Assembly (NCBI GenBank): GCA_022650895.1
Contig: JALCQC010000006.1
Coordinates: 45,991 to 109,990, forward strand
Direction: 5' to 3'
From: Bifidobacteriaceae bacterium
GTDB taxonomy: Bacteria; Actinomycetota; Actinomycetes; Actinomycetales; Bifidobacteriaceae
DNA: 64,000 nt
The translations under genes were made by a program, and so were the position numbers. Below the pieces are notes generated by a model. The model had not been told where the DNA came from, did no database searches, and saw only the letters and a list, made by a program, of their open reading frames with translations. This document shows, piece after piece, positions 13,266 through 23,137 of this stretch. Each line of letters begins with the position of its first letter. The first letter of the stretch is position 1.

Positions 13266-15782
13266 ATGGAAGAAACGCTAACGGAACAACCAACAGTGAC
13301 TCCTGCGGCAGAGGAAAAGCCCACATTGCCGTACATAGAAGAGGACGGTCTGAGCACTGAGAAGGTGGAGGAACTCACCGCCGCCGGTGCCGTCAACCAT
13401 CTCGATACACAGACGTCACGTAGCTACAAGGACATCATTCTCTCCAATGTGTTCACTCTCTTCAACACCATCATTTTCGTGGCCATGATCTTGGTGATGA
13501 TCGCAGGGCAGTGGCGTGACGCTATTTTCGGCGTTGTCATCATCGTCAACACAGGCATCGGCATCTTCACGGAGCTGAAGGCAAAGCGGGCGCTTGACAG
13601 CCTCAGCATCCTCGTCGCTTCACATGCGATGGTGCGCCGCGACGGCGAGAACAAAGAAGTTGCGCATGAGGACATTGTGCTCGGTGACATCCTGTGGATA
13701 CGTTCCGGAGAACAGATTCCCGCCGATGCACAGATGCTGCATTCGTGGGGACTGGAACTCGATGAGTCCATGCTCACCGGTGAGTCTCGAACCGTTCACA
13801 AAAAGCCTGGAGATCAGGTGTTCTCGGGCTCGACGGCAGTGTCCGGCCTCGGTGTTGCCCGGGTCAGCGCAGTGGGTTCCTCCAGCTACGCGGCGACGCT
13901 GACAGCTAAAGCCAAGGTCTATAAAAAGGTTCATTCCGACTTGCAGGAGGGAATCAACAAGATCCTCAAGTACATGACCTACATCGTGATACCGCTGTGT
14001 CTTTTCCTCGCGTGGTCGCAAATCTCCGCGGTCGGTGGGTTGAGTCAGGCCTTCCAAACGGGAGCGTGGCGCGCTGCCACCGTCTCCGCAGTCGCGGGTG
14101 TCGTCGGCATGATACCTGAGGGGCTCGTACTGCTCACCAGTTTGAATTTCGCTTTGTCGGCGATTAGGTTGTCACGTCAGAACACGCTGGTGCAGCAGAT
14201 GGAATCCGTTGAGACGCTGGCACGCGTCGATTGCCTCAACCTCGATAAGACGGGGACGATCACGGACGGCGGCATCGTCTTCGACGGGCTTATCGCACTG
14301 TCGGGCAGCATCGACGTCCTGAAGCAAGCGGCGTTCGACGTTCTCAACGAGGAGACGCCCAATGGCACCGGTGCGGCTGTCATAAAGGGCTTGAGAGAAC
14401 AGGGATTTGAGAAAACCGCGGTAGAGAGCCGCATACCGTTCTCTTCGGCACGCAAGTGGAGCGCCATGCGACGCGAGGACGGTTCGACATGGTATTGCGG
14501 CGCTCCAGAGATCCTTCTCTCAGCGCTGTCCGCACCCTATCCCGACGTTCGCAAGGCCGTGTCCAGCTATGCTCGCAAAGGCAAGAGGGTCCTGCTTCTG
14601 GCACAGGGGAGTGCGTCCGCTCAGACAGACTTCACCGAAGAGTCCCTCCCAGTGGACTTGAAACCCGAGGCAATCGTTCTGTGTAGTGAATCGATCCGTG
14701 AGGACGCCGCAGAGACCCTTGCGTATTTCCGCGATCAGGGTGTTCGCTGCCGCATCATCTCGGGAGACAATCCCGAGACCGTTGGTGCCATTGCGGAGAA
14801 GGTCAATCTGATGGGGGAGAGCCATTCCCCGCGCGCTGTGGATGCGCGTGAACTGCCGAAGGATCCGGTCGCCCTAGCAGCCGCGCTCGAGGACATCGAC
14901 GTGCTCGGCAGGGTCTTGCCCGAGCAGAAGAAGGCCATCGTCGACGCACTTCATCTGAAATCCCATGTGGTGGCGATGACAGGCGATGGCGTCAATGACT
15001 CTCTGGCCATCAAGGAAGCGGATCTGGGAATCGCCATGGGCAACGCCGCTTCCGCTACGAAGTCGGTGGCACAGGTGATTCTGGTGGATTCGAAGTTCTC
15101 GCATCTTCCGGAAGTGGTGGCGCAGGGCCGCCGCGTCATGGCCAATATGGAACGCGTGGCGAGTCTGTTCCTTGTGAAGACCTGCTATTCGGCGATCATC
15201 GCCGTCGGAGTCGTCATCTCTGCGATTCCCTTCCCCTATCTTCCGCGCCATATGACCTACATCAGCGCGCTGACGATCGGCATCCCGGCCTTCATCCTGT
15301 CCCTTGCCCCCAATAATCGGCGGTATCGCAAGGGCTTTCTCTCTCGCGTGGTGCTCTTTTCACTGCCCAGCGGCATAGCGATCGGTGCCTGCACCTTGGC
15401 GGTTTCGCTGCTGCTTCCGAGCTATGCAGGCTGGAACGTGTTCGAGAACGCTCATCAGCTCACCGTGTTGCGTACGTGTTGCGCCATTGTCGTCTTCACC
15501 TTGGGAATCCTTGTGCTTGCCCGTGTCTCGAAGCCGCTCAATACCTGGCGTGGCGGCCTCGTCTTCGCCATTGCTGCGGTAGGCGTGATGGGTGCCTTCA
15601 TTCCTGCGGTTTCACGGTTCTTCGCCATTGATCTCCCCGACGACATCGGCGGAATGCACCTGTTCATCGCACTGATTCTGTCCGTCATCGTGTTCATCGT
15701 CGTCCAGGCCATCGTGCGGTGGGGTGTTCGTTGGATGAGACGACATTACCTGAGAACCCCCTACGAAATAAGAAGACGGTAA
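13266..15782 (+). CDS. P-type cation-transporting ATPase (CtpE-like)
   Basis: An 838-residue P2-like ATPase. Actuator motif MLTGES is present; the phosphorylated Asp is about residue 327 in NLDKTGTITDGG; the hinge motif is MTGDGVNDSLAIKEADLGIAMG. The membrane helix 4 motif is PEGLVLLTS, as in Ca2+ and Mg2+ pumps, not the CPx motif of heavy-metal pumps. Six C-terminal membrane segments follow residue about 640. The N-terminal RSYKDIILSNVFTLFN resembles mycobacterial CtpE, a calcium importer, so calcium is the best guess. The metal is not provable from sequence. It starts at an ATG 70 bases after the lipoprotein gene. Confidence 0.85.
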   Translation: MEETLTEQPTVTPAAEEKPTLPYIEEDGLSTEKVEELTAAGAVNHLDTQTSRSYKDIILSNVFTLFNTIIFVAMILVMIAGQWRDAIFGVVIIVNTGIGIFTELKAKRALDSLSILVASHAMVRRDGENKEVAHEDIVLGDILWIRSGEQIPADAQMLHSWGLELDESMLTGESRTVHKKPGDQVFSGSTAVSGLGVARVSAVGSSSYAATLTAKAKVYKKVHSDLQEGINKILKYMTYIVIPLCLFLAWSQISAVGGLSQAFQTGAWRAATVSAVAGVVGMIPEGLVLLTSLNFALSAIRLSRQNTLVQQMESVETLARVDCLNLDKTGTITDGGIVFDGLIALSGSIDVLKQAAFDVLNEETPNGTGAAVIKGLREQGFEKTAVESRIPFSSARKWSAMRREDGSTWYCGAPEILLSALSAPYPDVRKAVSSYARKGKRVLLLAQGSASAQTDFTEESLPVDLKPEAIVLCSESIREDAAETLAYFRDQGVRCRIISGDNPETVGAIAEKVNLMGESHSPRAVDARELPKDPVALAAALEDIDVLGRVLPEQKKAIVDALHLKSHVVAMTGDGVNDSLAIKEADLGIAMGNAASATKSVAQVILVDSKFSHLPEVVAQGRRVMANMERVASLFLVKTCYSAIIAVGVVISAIPFPYLPRHMTYISALTIGIPAFILSLAPNNRRYRKGFLSRVVLFSLPSGIAIGACTLAVSLLLPSYAGWNVFENAHQLTVLRTCCAIVVFTLGILVLARVSKPLNTWRGGLVFAIAAVGVMGAFIPAVSRFFAIDLPDDIGGMHLFIALILSVIVFIVVQAIVRWGVRWMRRHYLRTPYEIRRR

Positions 15783-15833
15783 AACAGAAGGCATCGATAC
15801 AGAACCTGACATTTTGACACCGTCGGAGGCACG

Positions 15834-18530
15834 ATGACACTCAAAGAAGACCAGCTGGGCACCATGGATGTGGCGGACACGACATATTCCTATTACGACA
15901 TCACGTCGTTGACGGGCATATCGCATCTTCCGTACTGCTTGAAGGTGCTTGTAGAGAATTTGGTGAGGAACCTGGATGGCACGCACATCACGGAGGAGCA
16001 GGTCTCGTCTTTACTGAACTGGGATCCGCAGGCGCAGCCGAGTGAGGAAATCCAATTCAGTCCTTCCCGTGTGGTCATGCAGGATTTCACAGGTGTTCCC
16101 TGCATCGTTGATCTTGCGACGATGCGTGACGCGGTCCGTGAACTCGGTGGGGATCCCACGGTCATCAATCCTCAGGTTCCCGCACAGATGGTCATCGATC
16201 ATTCCGTCCAGATCGACGTGGCGGGAGTGCCGGGTGCCATCGAAAAGAACATGGACATCGAATATCAGCGCAACCGCGAGCGCTATCAGTTCCTTCGTTG
16301 GGGTCAGCAGGCCTTCCGCAACTTCAAGGTGGTCCCTCCGGGAACGGGCATCATTCATCAGGTCAATCTCGAATATCTGGCGCAGTCGGTGATGACGAAG
16401 GCCGCCGACGATGGCACTACTCTGGCCTACTTAGATTCGTGTGTCGGTACCGATTCACACACCACCATGGTCAACGGTCTCGGTGTGCTCGGCTGGGGTG
16501 TGGGCGGCATCGAGGCGGAGGCGGCCATGCTGGGTCAGCCCATCTCCATGCTGATTCCGCGTGTCCTCGGGTTCAAACTCTCCGGGCACATCCGTGAGGG
16601 TGTCACTGCGACAGACGTCGTGCTGACCCTGACCGACATGCTGCGCCAACACGGCGTGGTAGGAAAATTCGTTGAGTTCTATGGCGAGGGAGTGGCGCAG
16701 CTGCCTCTGGCCAACCGTGCGACCATTGGCAACATGAGCCCTGAATTCGGCTCGACCTGCGCCATTTTCCCCATCGATGACGTCACCATCGACTACCTGC
16801 GCCTCACTGGTCGCTCGGAGGAACAGGTAAAGCTCGTGGAATCCTACGCCAAGGTGAATGGCCTGTGGCACGACGTGCATGCGGACGATTACGTGGAGCC
16901 GCAGTATTCCGAATACATGGAGCTGGATCTGGGCACGGTGGAGCCCTCGATCGCAGGTCCGAAGCGTCCCCAGGACCGCATTCCGCTGCGAGCGTCCAAG
17001 GAAACGTATGAGAAGACGCTTCCGGATTACTTGGGGGACCACGCCGGTCTCACTCCGGTTGAGGTGACGACGCAGAAGGGTACCTTTGGAGTCCATAACG
17101 GGCAGGTCGCCATCGCTTCCATCACCAGCTGCACCAACACCTCCAATCCGTCGGTCATGATCGCCGCTGGACTCCTTGCGCGGAAAGCGCACGCTCTGGG
17201 TCTGACGCCGAAACCGTGGGTCAAGACCTCCTTGGCGCCGGGTTCCCAAGTGGTCACTGATTACCTTGACAAGGCCGGTCTCACTTCCGACCTCGACGCA
17301 CTGGGATATCAGCTTGTGGGATACGGGTGCGCCACCTGCATTGGAAACTCGGGTCCACTCGATCCGGCGATCTCGCAGGCGATCAACGACAATGATCTGA
17401 CGGTGACGGCGGTGCTTTCGGGCAATCGCAACTTCGAAGGCCGCATCAGCCCCGATGTGAAGATGAACTATCTCGCTTCGCCGCCGCTGGTTATCGCCTA
17501 CGCGCTGGCAGGCTCCATGGACTTCGATTTCGAAACCGAGCCACTGGGAACGAGCGATGCGGGAGATCCCGTCTATCTGCGTGACATCTGGCCCTCCAAT
17601 GAAGAGGTGGAGAAGGTCGTTGATTCCACCATCTCACGTGAGATGTTCCTCAAGGACTACGCCTCCGTCTTTGAAGGCGATGAGCGGTGGAAGAGCCTTG
17701 ACGTTCCGGCCGGCGACGCTTTTTCCTGGGACGATGATTCCACCTACGTTCGTAAACAGACCTTCTTCGAGGGATTTTCCCACGAGCCTGCCGCCGTCAC
17801 CGACATCTCGGGGGCACGCGTGCTCGCACTGTTGGGGGACTCGGTGACGACGGATCACATCTCGCCAGCGGGTGCCATCAAGGCGTCAAGCCCGGCTGGA
17901 CTGTATCTGCAGGATCACGGAATCACTCCGAAGAACTTCAACTCCTATGGCTCGCGTCGGGGTAATCACGAGGTGATGGTGCGCGGCACCTTCGGCAATA
18001 TCCGTCTGCGCAACCTTCTGCTCTCCTCGATGGGTCAGGAGCAGCTCTCCGGTGGCTTCACCTATGACTTCCTGGAGAAAAAGACGACCTCGATTTTCGA
18101 AGCCTCCCAGAACTACAGAAAGCACGGGGTTCCGCTCGTCATTCTCGCCGGCAAGGAATACGGCACGGGCTCGTCGCGGGATTGGGCCGCCAAGGGCACG
18201 TCCATGCTGGGCGTCAAAGCCGTCATTGCGCAGAGCTTCGAACGCATTCACCGCTCGAACCTCATCGGCATGGGCGTTCTTCCGCTGCAGTTCCCGCAAG
18301 GGGAGTCGGCGGAGAGCTTGGGACTCGACGGTTCCGAAGCCTTTGCGGTGCAGGGCATGGAACAGCTCAATGGCACGACCATTCCCCACACTCTGTCGGT
18401 GAGCGCGACAAAGGAGAACGGCTCTCAGGTTAATTTCGAGGCGACCGTTCGCATCGACACCCCCGGTGAGGCGGACTACTTCCGCAACGGTGGAATCCTC
18501 CAATACGTGATGCGACAACTCATGAAATAG
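15834..18530 (+). CDS. acnA: Aconitate hydratase A
   Basis: An 898-residue monomeric aconitase interconverting citrate and isocitrate. The three [4Fe-4S] cluster cysteines are visible: one in [12 protein letters not shown] and two in [13 protein letters not shown]. The swivel domain (residues about 690-870) contains [25 protein letters not shown] and the [17 protein letters not shown] block. In bifidobacteria this enzyme is part of the incomplete citrate branch that supplies 2-oxoglutarate for glutamate. It is followed by a strong bidirectional terminator shared with the convergent membrane-protein gene. Confidence 0.96.
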   Translation: MTLKEDQLGTMDVADTTYSYYDITSLTGISHLPYCLKVLVENLVRNLDGTHITEEQVSSLLNWDPQAQPSEEIQFSPSRVVMQDFTGVPCIVDLATMRDAVRELGGDPTVINPQVPAQMVIDHSVQIDVAGVPGAIEKNMDIEYQRNRERYQFLRWGQQAFRNFKVVPPGTGIIHQVNLEYLAQSVMTKAADDGTTLAYLDSCVGTDSHTTMVNGLGVLGWGVGGIEAEAAMLGQPISMLIPRVLGFKLSGHIREGVTATDVVLTLTDMLRQHGVVGKFVEFYGEGVAQLPLANRATIGNMSPEFGSTCAIFPIDDVTIDYLRLTGRSEEQVKLVESYAKVNGLWHDVHADDYVEPQYSEYMELDLGTVEPSIAGPKRPQDRIPLRASKETYEKTLPDYLGDHAGLTPVEVTTQKGTFGVHNGQVAIASITSCTNTSNPSVMIAAGLLARKAHALGLTPKPWVKTSLAPGSQVVTDYLDKAGLTSDLDALGYQLVGYGCATCIGNSGPLDPAISQAINDNDLTVTAVLSGNRNFEGRISPDVKMNYLASPPLVIAYALAGSMDFDFETEPLGTSDAGDPVYLRDIWPSNEEVEKVVDSTISREMFLKDYASVFEGDERWKSLDVPAGDAFSWDDDSTYVRKQTFFEGFSHEPAAVTDISGARVLALLGDSVTTDHISPAGAIKASSPAGLYLQDHGITPKNFNSYGSRRGNHEVMVRGTFGNIRLRNLLLSSMGQEQLSGGFTYDFLEKKTTSIFEASQNYRKHGVPLVILAGKEYGTGSSRDWAAKGTSMLGVKAVIAQSFERIHRSNLIGMGVLPLQFPQGESAESLGLDGSEAFAVQGMEQLNGTTIPHTLSVSATKENGSQVNFEATVRIDTPGEADYFRNGGILQYVMRQLMK

Positions 18531-18551
18531 CGGTATCTCATGAAGTAAAAA

Positions 18552-18591
18552 GTGGTCCGCCTGACGGTGATAATCTCGTCAGGCGGACCAC
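18552..18591. terminator. Bidirectional terminator between acnA and the Bax-inhibitor-1 gene
   Basis: A 15-bp perfect stem GTGGTCCGCCTGACG (18552-18566) / CGTCAGGCGGACCAC (18577-18591) with a ten-base loop. On the minus strand it is followed by TTTTTACTTCA, a good T-tract, so it terminates the minus-strand gene best. The plus side continues AATTGTTGTG. Confidence 0.88.
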
Positions 18592-18674
18592 AATTGTTGT
18601 GTCTGTAATTCAATTTTGCATCAGTAATCTTCTGCTATGTCAGCTTTTAACACTGAGTTCTTAACTTTGCCGTA

Positions 18675-19439
18675 TCAGTCCCTGCTCCCGAAGAGCTGCA
18701 GAACGCTCATGAACATGTTGATGAAGTCAAGATACAGGTTGAGGGCCACCAGAATGGAAATGCGGCGAATCATTCCTTCGTTCGTTCCGTACCGCTGATA
18801 GAGAACCTTGGTTCTCTGGGCATCGTAGACGGTGAGACCCGCGAAGATGATGAGGCTGATGGCGGAGAGAATCATCGTGGCACCGCTCACGTTGAAGAGC
18901 ATCATGGCAAATTCCGAGATGAGCAAAACGACGAGCGCCGTCAGAAGGACGGGGCCGGCCTTGAGCATATTGCGCTGCGTGGTGAGACCGATCATGGTGA
19001 GGCAGAGGAAGAAGCCGGCCGTGAGCGCAAAGGCGATTCCGATGGACCCGATGTCATAGATGAAGAAGATCGTCGACAGAGTGAATCCCATGGTCGCCGC
19101 ATACACATAGAAAAGAACGCGCGCGAGGGCAGGGGGCATGCTCATGGCCTTGGCACCCAGAGCGATGGCCAACACCACCTGGCCGATCAGCACTGCGTAC
19201 CAGCCGAATTGACCGGCGCTGCTGAGAAAGCTGAGGACCAATCCCGAACTCGCGCTCAACCATGCGACCACTGCGGTAACGACCAGACCGATCGCCATCT
19301 CTCCGTACGCCGCCGCCACGGAATGCTGCACGCTGCGTTCGCTGACATGCACGGGCTGCTCGGTGAGCAGGGTCTGCTGGTAGACCCCGGTCTTCGCGGT
19401 CTGTGGAGAGTAGTTTCTGAAAGGATCGTTGTATGTCAT
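18675..19439 (-). CDS. Bax inhibitor-1/YccA family membrane protein
   Basis: A 254-residue membrane protein with a polar N-terminus of about 45 residues and seven predicted membrane segments from about residue 50 to 240. Family marks are TVYDAQRTKVLYQRYG and the C-terminal ISILVALNLYLDFINMFMSVLQLFGSRD, which ends with the conserved Asp-containing pore segment. BI-1 proteins are pH-sensitive calcium-leak channels in characterised bacterial members; a role here is inferred from family only. The ATG follows GAAGGGAAATCACC. It is monocistronic, with its own terminator. Confidence 0.9.
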   Translation of the reverse strand: MTYNDPFRNYSPQTAKTGVYQQTLLTEQPVHVSERSVQHSVAAAYGEMAIGLVVTAVVAWLSASSGLVLSFLSSAGQFGWYAVLIGQVVLAIALGAKAMSMPPALARVLFYVYAATMGFTLSTIFFIYDIGSIGIAFALTAGFFLCLTMIGLTTQRNMLKAGPVLLTALVVLLISEFAMMLFNVSGATMILSAISLIIFAGLTVYDAQRTKVLYQRYGTNEGMIRRISILVALNLYLDFINMFMSVLQLFGSRD

Positions 19440-19636
19440 CGGTGATTTCCCTTCGTTTCTTTCATAGCCAGTCTAGGGACGCTCGGCTGTCATTACGCTG
19501 AGAAGGAGGTGTTTCTTCGGTGAAGAGCCTCGCGGAGTCCTTAACATGCGGTGACGTCGGTGTGTGCGGTGCGGTATGCAGCGTGCAGTGTCGACAACAG
19601 GTGTCGGTAATGCCGAGTTCGCTATGCACAGTCACT

Positions 19637-20380
19637 CTACAACAATTCGGAGAGAGAGACGGTGCCGGCTTTCTTTTCTTCCTGCTTGAGAATGTCGCGA
19701 TGAATGTTCTGCATTGATTCCTCGACGGAGGAGAGCTGACGGGAGCACTCGAGAAGCGTTGCGGAATGCTTTGCGATGTCGGCGTCGGGAAGGCTGTTCT
19801 TGTAGCGCAGCTGGTGCTCGAGGCTCGCCCAGTAGTCCATGGCGATGGTGCGGTACTGCACCTCCACCGGAGTGACGCGTGGGCCCTCGGAAAGAAAGAC
19901 GGGAACGGTATAGATGATGTGCAGGCTGCGGTAGCCGTTCGGTTTCGGATCCTTGATGTAGTCCTTCACCCGCAGAACGGACACGTCTGATTGCTTCGAG
20001 AGCAGTTCGGAGACGCGATAGACATCGTCGATGTAATTGCAGACGACGCGGATGCCGGCGATGTCGCGAATGTTGTTCTTGATGCTCTTCATCTCCAGCG
20101 GAAGTCCCCGGCGTTGCAGCTTGGCGAGGATGGATTGCAGGCTTTTGAGACGGGATTCCATGTGGTGGATGGGGTTGGAGATGTTCTTGTACTGGAATTC
20201 ATCGTCGAGGTTCTCAAGCTTCGTGCTGATCTCGCGCATCGCTCCCGCATACACCTGCATCATCGCCGAGAATTGTGTGAGACTGTCAAAGCTGCTCTGC
20301 GCTCCGAATTCCTTGAGAAGACCTGTGTACTGTCTACCAAGCTGTGCGAGATTGGGTCCCTTTTCTCGTTCCAAAATCAT
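19637..20380 (-). CDS. Small alarmone synthetase, RelQ/YjbM type
   Basis: A 247-residue GTP pyrophosphokinase-family protein with only the synthetase domain: no HD hydrolase, TGS or ACT parts. Motifs [37 protein letters not shown] and [23 protein letters not shown] are those of the (p)ppGpp synthetase fold; the helical C-terminus ends in [14 protein letters not shown]. The ATG at 20380 is preferred to the ORF-track start because AAGGAGG lies 11 bases upstream. It is divergent from miaB with about 77 bases between starts. It complements the long bifunctional Rel at 53760-56117. Confidence 0.9.
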   Translation of the reverse strand: MILEREKGPNLAQLGRQYTGLLKEFGAQSSFDSLTQFSAMMQVYAGAMREISTKLENLDDEFQYKNISNPIHHMESRLKSLQSILAKLQRRGLPLEMKSIKNNIRDIAGIRVVCNYIDDVYRVSELLSKQSDVSVLRVKDYIKDPKPNGYRSLHIIYTVPVFLSEGPRVTPVEVQYRTIAMDYWASLEHQLRYKNSLPDADIAKHSATLLECSRQLSSVEESMQNIHRDILKQEEKKAGTVSLSELL

Positions 20381-20457
20381 GCGATGACTGCCCTCCTTGT
20401 GGCATCTGTGACTCATCGCATGATACGCCGTGTCGTTGGCTGGAGACTGAGAATAAG

Positions 20458-21957
20458 ATGGTGACAATGAATGAAAGCATGATGACCGTTGCCGAAAAAG
20501 AACTCGGCGTTCGCGATGAACCCGGCGATTCCCCTCAAAACACTGCTGCCGCTGTGCACGACCGCGGCAAGGGGGTCTATTATGTCCACACTTTGGGCTG
20601 TCAGATGAATGCCCACGATTCCGAGCGCATCGGCGGCGTCCTCGCCCAAGAGGGCTATGTCCTGGCTTCCGCAGAGCAGTTGGCGGCGCGTGATCTGGAT
20701 CTCATCGTGCTCAACACCTGTGCGGTGCGCGAGAACGCGACCGAACGCATGTACGGCACCATCGGCCATTGGGCGAAGCTCAAGCGGGATAATCCGCGCC
20801 TTCAGATCGCCGTCGGAGGCTGTATGGCGCAGAAGGATCGCGACCGCATTGCGAAACGCGCTCCATGGGTCGACGCCGTCTTCGGCACGAAGAACATCGC
20901 CTCTCTGCCCAAGCTCCTCGACAAGGCCCGTGCTGCAGGAACCTCGCAGGTGGAAATCACGGAGGATCTTGCGTATTTCCCCAGCCAGCTTCCGGTGACG
21001 AGAGCCAGCCGCACCTCCGCGTGGGTTTCCATTTCGGTGGGCTGCAACAACACCTGCACCTTCTGCGTCGTTCCCTCGGTGCGTGGACGTGAACGCGACC
21101 GCCGTCCCGGCGACATTCTCTCCGAGATCGAGCGTGCGGTGAAGGCCGGCGCGAAAGAGGTGACGCTTCTGGGGCAGAATGTCAATTCGTACGGGTATTC
21201 CACCGGCGACCATAGGGCGTTCTCCCGGTTGCTGCGTGCCTGCGGGCAGGTGAAGGGGCTCGAGCGCGTTCGCTTCACATCTCCGCATCCCGCTGCCTTC
21301 ACCGACGATGTCATCGAGGCCATGGCCGCGACGCCCACGGTGATGCACCAGTTGCACATGCCGTTGCAATCCGGCTCGGATCGCGTTCTCAGGGCGATGA
21401 GACGTTCCTACCGCACGGCCCGTTTCCTGGACATCCTTCGCAAGGTCCGTGTGGCGATGCCGGATGCAGAAGTAACCACCGACATCATCGTCGGTTTCCC
21501 GGGAGAGACCGAAGAGGATTTCCAGGCCACCATGGATGTGGTGCGCGAGGCTCGGTTCTCCTCCGCCTACATCTTCGAGTACTCTCCGCGTCCTGGAACT
21601 CCCGCAGCGAAGATGGAACAGGTGGATCCCGCCATCGTTACGGATCGGTTCAACCGCCTGCAGGCGCTGCAGGAGGAGATCACCGCCGAACACATGAAGA
21701 GCTTCGTGGGCCGCGACGTCGAGGTCATGGTGACGGGGGAGGGGCGCAAGGACGCCGCCACCCACCGCATCACCGGACGCGATCGCGGAGGTCTCCTGGT
21801 CCATATCGGGGTGGAGGAGAATATGCCGGTTCCCAAGCCGGGCGATTTCGTGACCGCCACGGTCACCCATGCCGGCAAACATTTTCTCCTGTGCGATCCG
21901 GGAGAGAATCGACGGACCTACGAGGTTCGTGACCATTCGCGGAACACGGTGATGTAG
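20458..21957 (+). CDS. miaB: tRNA-2-methylthio-N6-dimethylallyladenosine synthase
   Basis: A radical-SAM methylthiotransferase that adds the ms2 group to i6A37 of tRNAs. The N-terminal MTTase domain holds the cluster cysteines in [25 protein letters not shown] and VGGCMAQKD. The radical-SAM CxxxCxxC is in GCNNTCTFC, and a C-terminal TRAM domain follows [12 protein letters not shown] start it at the ATG at 20458 (about 499 residues); ATG 20467 is an alternative, and neither has a strong ribosome site. The stop is followed with no gap by the start of miaA, which makes the substrate of this enzyme. Confidence 0.95.
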   Translation: MVTMNESMMTVAEKELGVRDEPGDSPQNTAAAVHDRGKGVYYVHTLGCQMNAHDSERIGGVLAQEGYVLASAEQLAARDLDLIVLNTCAVRENATERMYGTIGHWAKLKRDNPRLQIAVGGCMAQKDRDRIAKRAPWVDAVFGTKNIASLPKLLDKARAAGTSQVEITEDLAYFPSQLPVTRASRTSAWVSISVGCNNTCTFCVVPSVRGRERDRRPGDILSEIERAVKAGAKEVTLLGQNVNSYGYSTGDHRAFSRLLRACGQVKGLERVRFTSPHPAAFTDDVIEAMAATPTVMHQLHMPLQSGSDRVLRAMRRSYRTARFLDILRKVRVAMPDAEVTTDIIVGFPGETEEDFQATMDVVREARFSSAYIFEYSPRPGTPAAKMEQVDPAIVTDRFNRLQALQEEITAEHMKSFVGRDVEVMVTGEGRKDAATHRITGRDRGGLLVHIGVEENMPVPKPGDFVTATVTHAGKHFLLCDPGENRRTYEVRDHSRNTVM

Positions 21958-23040
21958 ATGGAGCCTCCGCTTCGGTACCCGGCTGGATTGCCTTCAAAAG
22001 GATCGTTGCCGGCAGAATCCCGCGGCCGGCAGAACAAGACCTCGTGGCTCATCGACGTCGACCCACGAGTCATCTCCATCGTCGGCCCCACCGCCTCCGG
22101 TAAGACGGGGTTGGGGATCGCGATGGCGAAGGCCCTTGCTGCTCGAGGGCAGAATGCCGAGATCATCAACGCCGATGCCTACCAGATGTACAAAAAGATG
22201 GACATCGGTACCGCGAAGGCCACTCCTCAAGAGCGTGCGGAGGTACCGCACCACCTTATCGACATCATCGAGCCCTCCGATTCCATGACGGCTGCACGGT
22301 TCCAGAAATGGGCGCGCGCCTGCATCGGGGATCTCGCGCGTCGTGGCGTACGGCCGATCCTAGTGGGTGGTTCTGGTCTTTATGCTCGCGCCGCCGTCGA
22401 CGCCATCTCCTTCCAAGGCACGGATCCTCAGGTGCGGCAGCGCCTTGAAAAACGTGCGGATGTTGAGGGGCCGGGAATTCTCTTCGACGAACTGACCCGC
22501 AAGGATCCTCAGGCGGCGGAGAAAATGGACCCCCACAATGTGAGGCGGACCATCAGGGCGCTTGAAATCATCGAAATTACCGGTCATCCCTACTCCGCGA
22601 GTCTGCCACGGTACGAATACGTGATTCCGACGGTGCAGATCGGTTTGGACCTGAGCCGAGACGTGTTGGACGCGCGCATCGACGAGAGAACCGCTCTCAT
22701 GAGGGAGGCGGGACTGGTCGAGGAAGCGCGAAGCCTCCGGTCCGAGATGTCAGTGACCGCACGCAGGGCATTGGGCTATCAACAGGTATTGGCATACCTT
22801 GACGGGGAGATGGGTGAGGACGAGGCCTTTTCCCTCATCGCGCAGCGGACGAAGCGGCTGGCGCGCAAGCAGATGGGATGGTTCGGCAGAGACCCCCGCA
22901 TTCACTGGCTCGATGTGATGGGGGAGAATCTCGTGGGGAGGGCCCTCGCCGTTGTCGATGCCGCCGATGCAGGTAGTTTCGATTCCAGCGATTTCGGTGA
23001 AGTGGGAAGCGTAACCCACCATCTTGGAGACGTTGCCTAG
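21958..23040 (+). CDS. miaA: tRNA dimethylallyltransferase
   Basis: Transfers a dimethylallyl group to A37 of tRNAs reading UNN codons, the step before MiaB. The P-loop GPTASGKT is at about residue 43, followed by [18 protein letters not shown] (the usual DSxQVY is DAYQMY here), [17 protein letters not shown] and the RALEII region. The N-terminus is about 35 residues longer than usual before the P-loop. The only ATG is at 21958, immediately after the miaB stop, so either the extension is real or a rarer start (for example a TTG) is used. It forms an operon with miaB. Confidence 0.94.
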   Translation: MEPPLRYPAGLPSKGSLPAESRGRQNKTSWLIDVDPRVISIVGPTASGKTGLGIAMAKALAARGQNAEIINADAYQMYKKMDIGTAKATPQERAEVPHHLIDIIEPSDSMTAARFQKWARACIGDLARRGVRPILVGGSGLYARAAVDAISFQGTDPQVRQRLEKRADVEGPGILFDELTRKDPQAAEKMDPHNVRRTIRALEIIEITGHPYSASLPRYEYVIPTVQIGLDLSRDVLDARIDERTALMREAGLVEEARSLRSEMSVTARRALGYQQVLAYLDGEMGEDEAFSLIAQRTKRLARKQMGWFGRDPRIHWLDVMGENLVGRALAVVDAADAGSFDSSDFGEVGSVTHHLGDVA

Positions 23041-23137
23041 ATTCACCTCAATCCGCTCGAGAATCTTCTGTAGATTTGGCGACAAAGCCCGTCATTGCAC
23101 ATATATAAAGGCTGCTTAGCGTATCCTGAGACACGCT

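Noticed and set aside
20413-21936. 507-residue minus-strand ORF
   Set aside because: Antisense shadow of miaB; His/Arg-rich translation without motifs.
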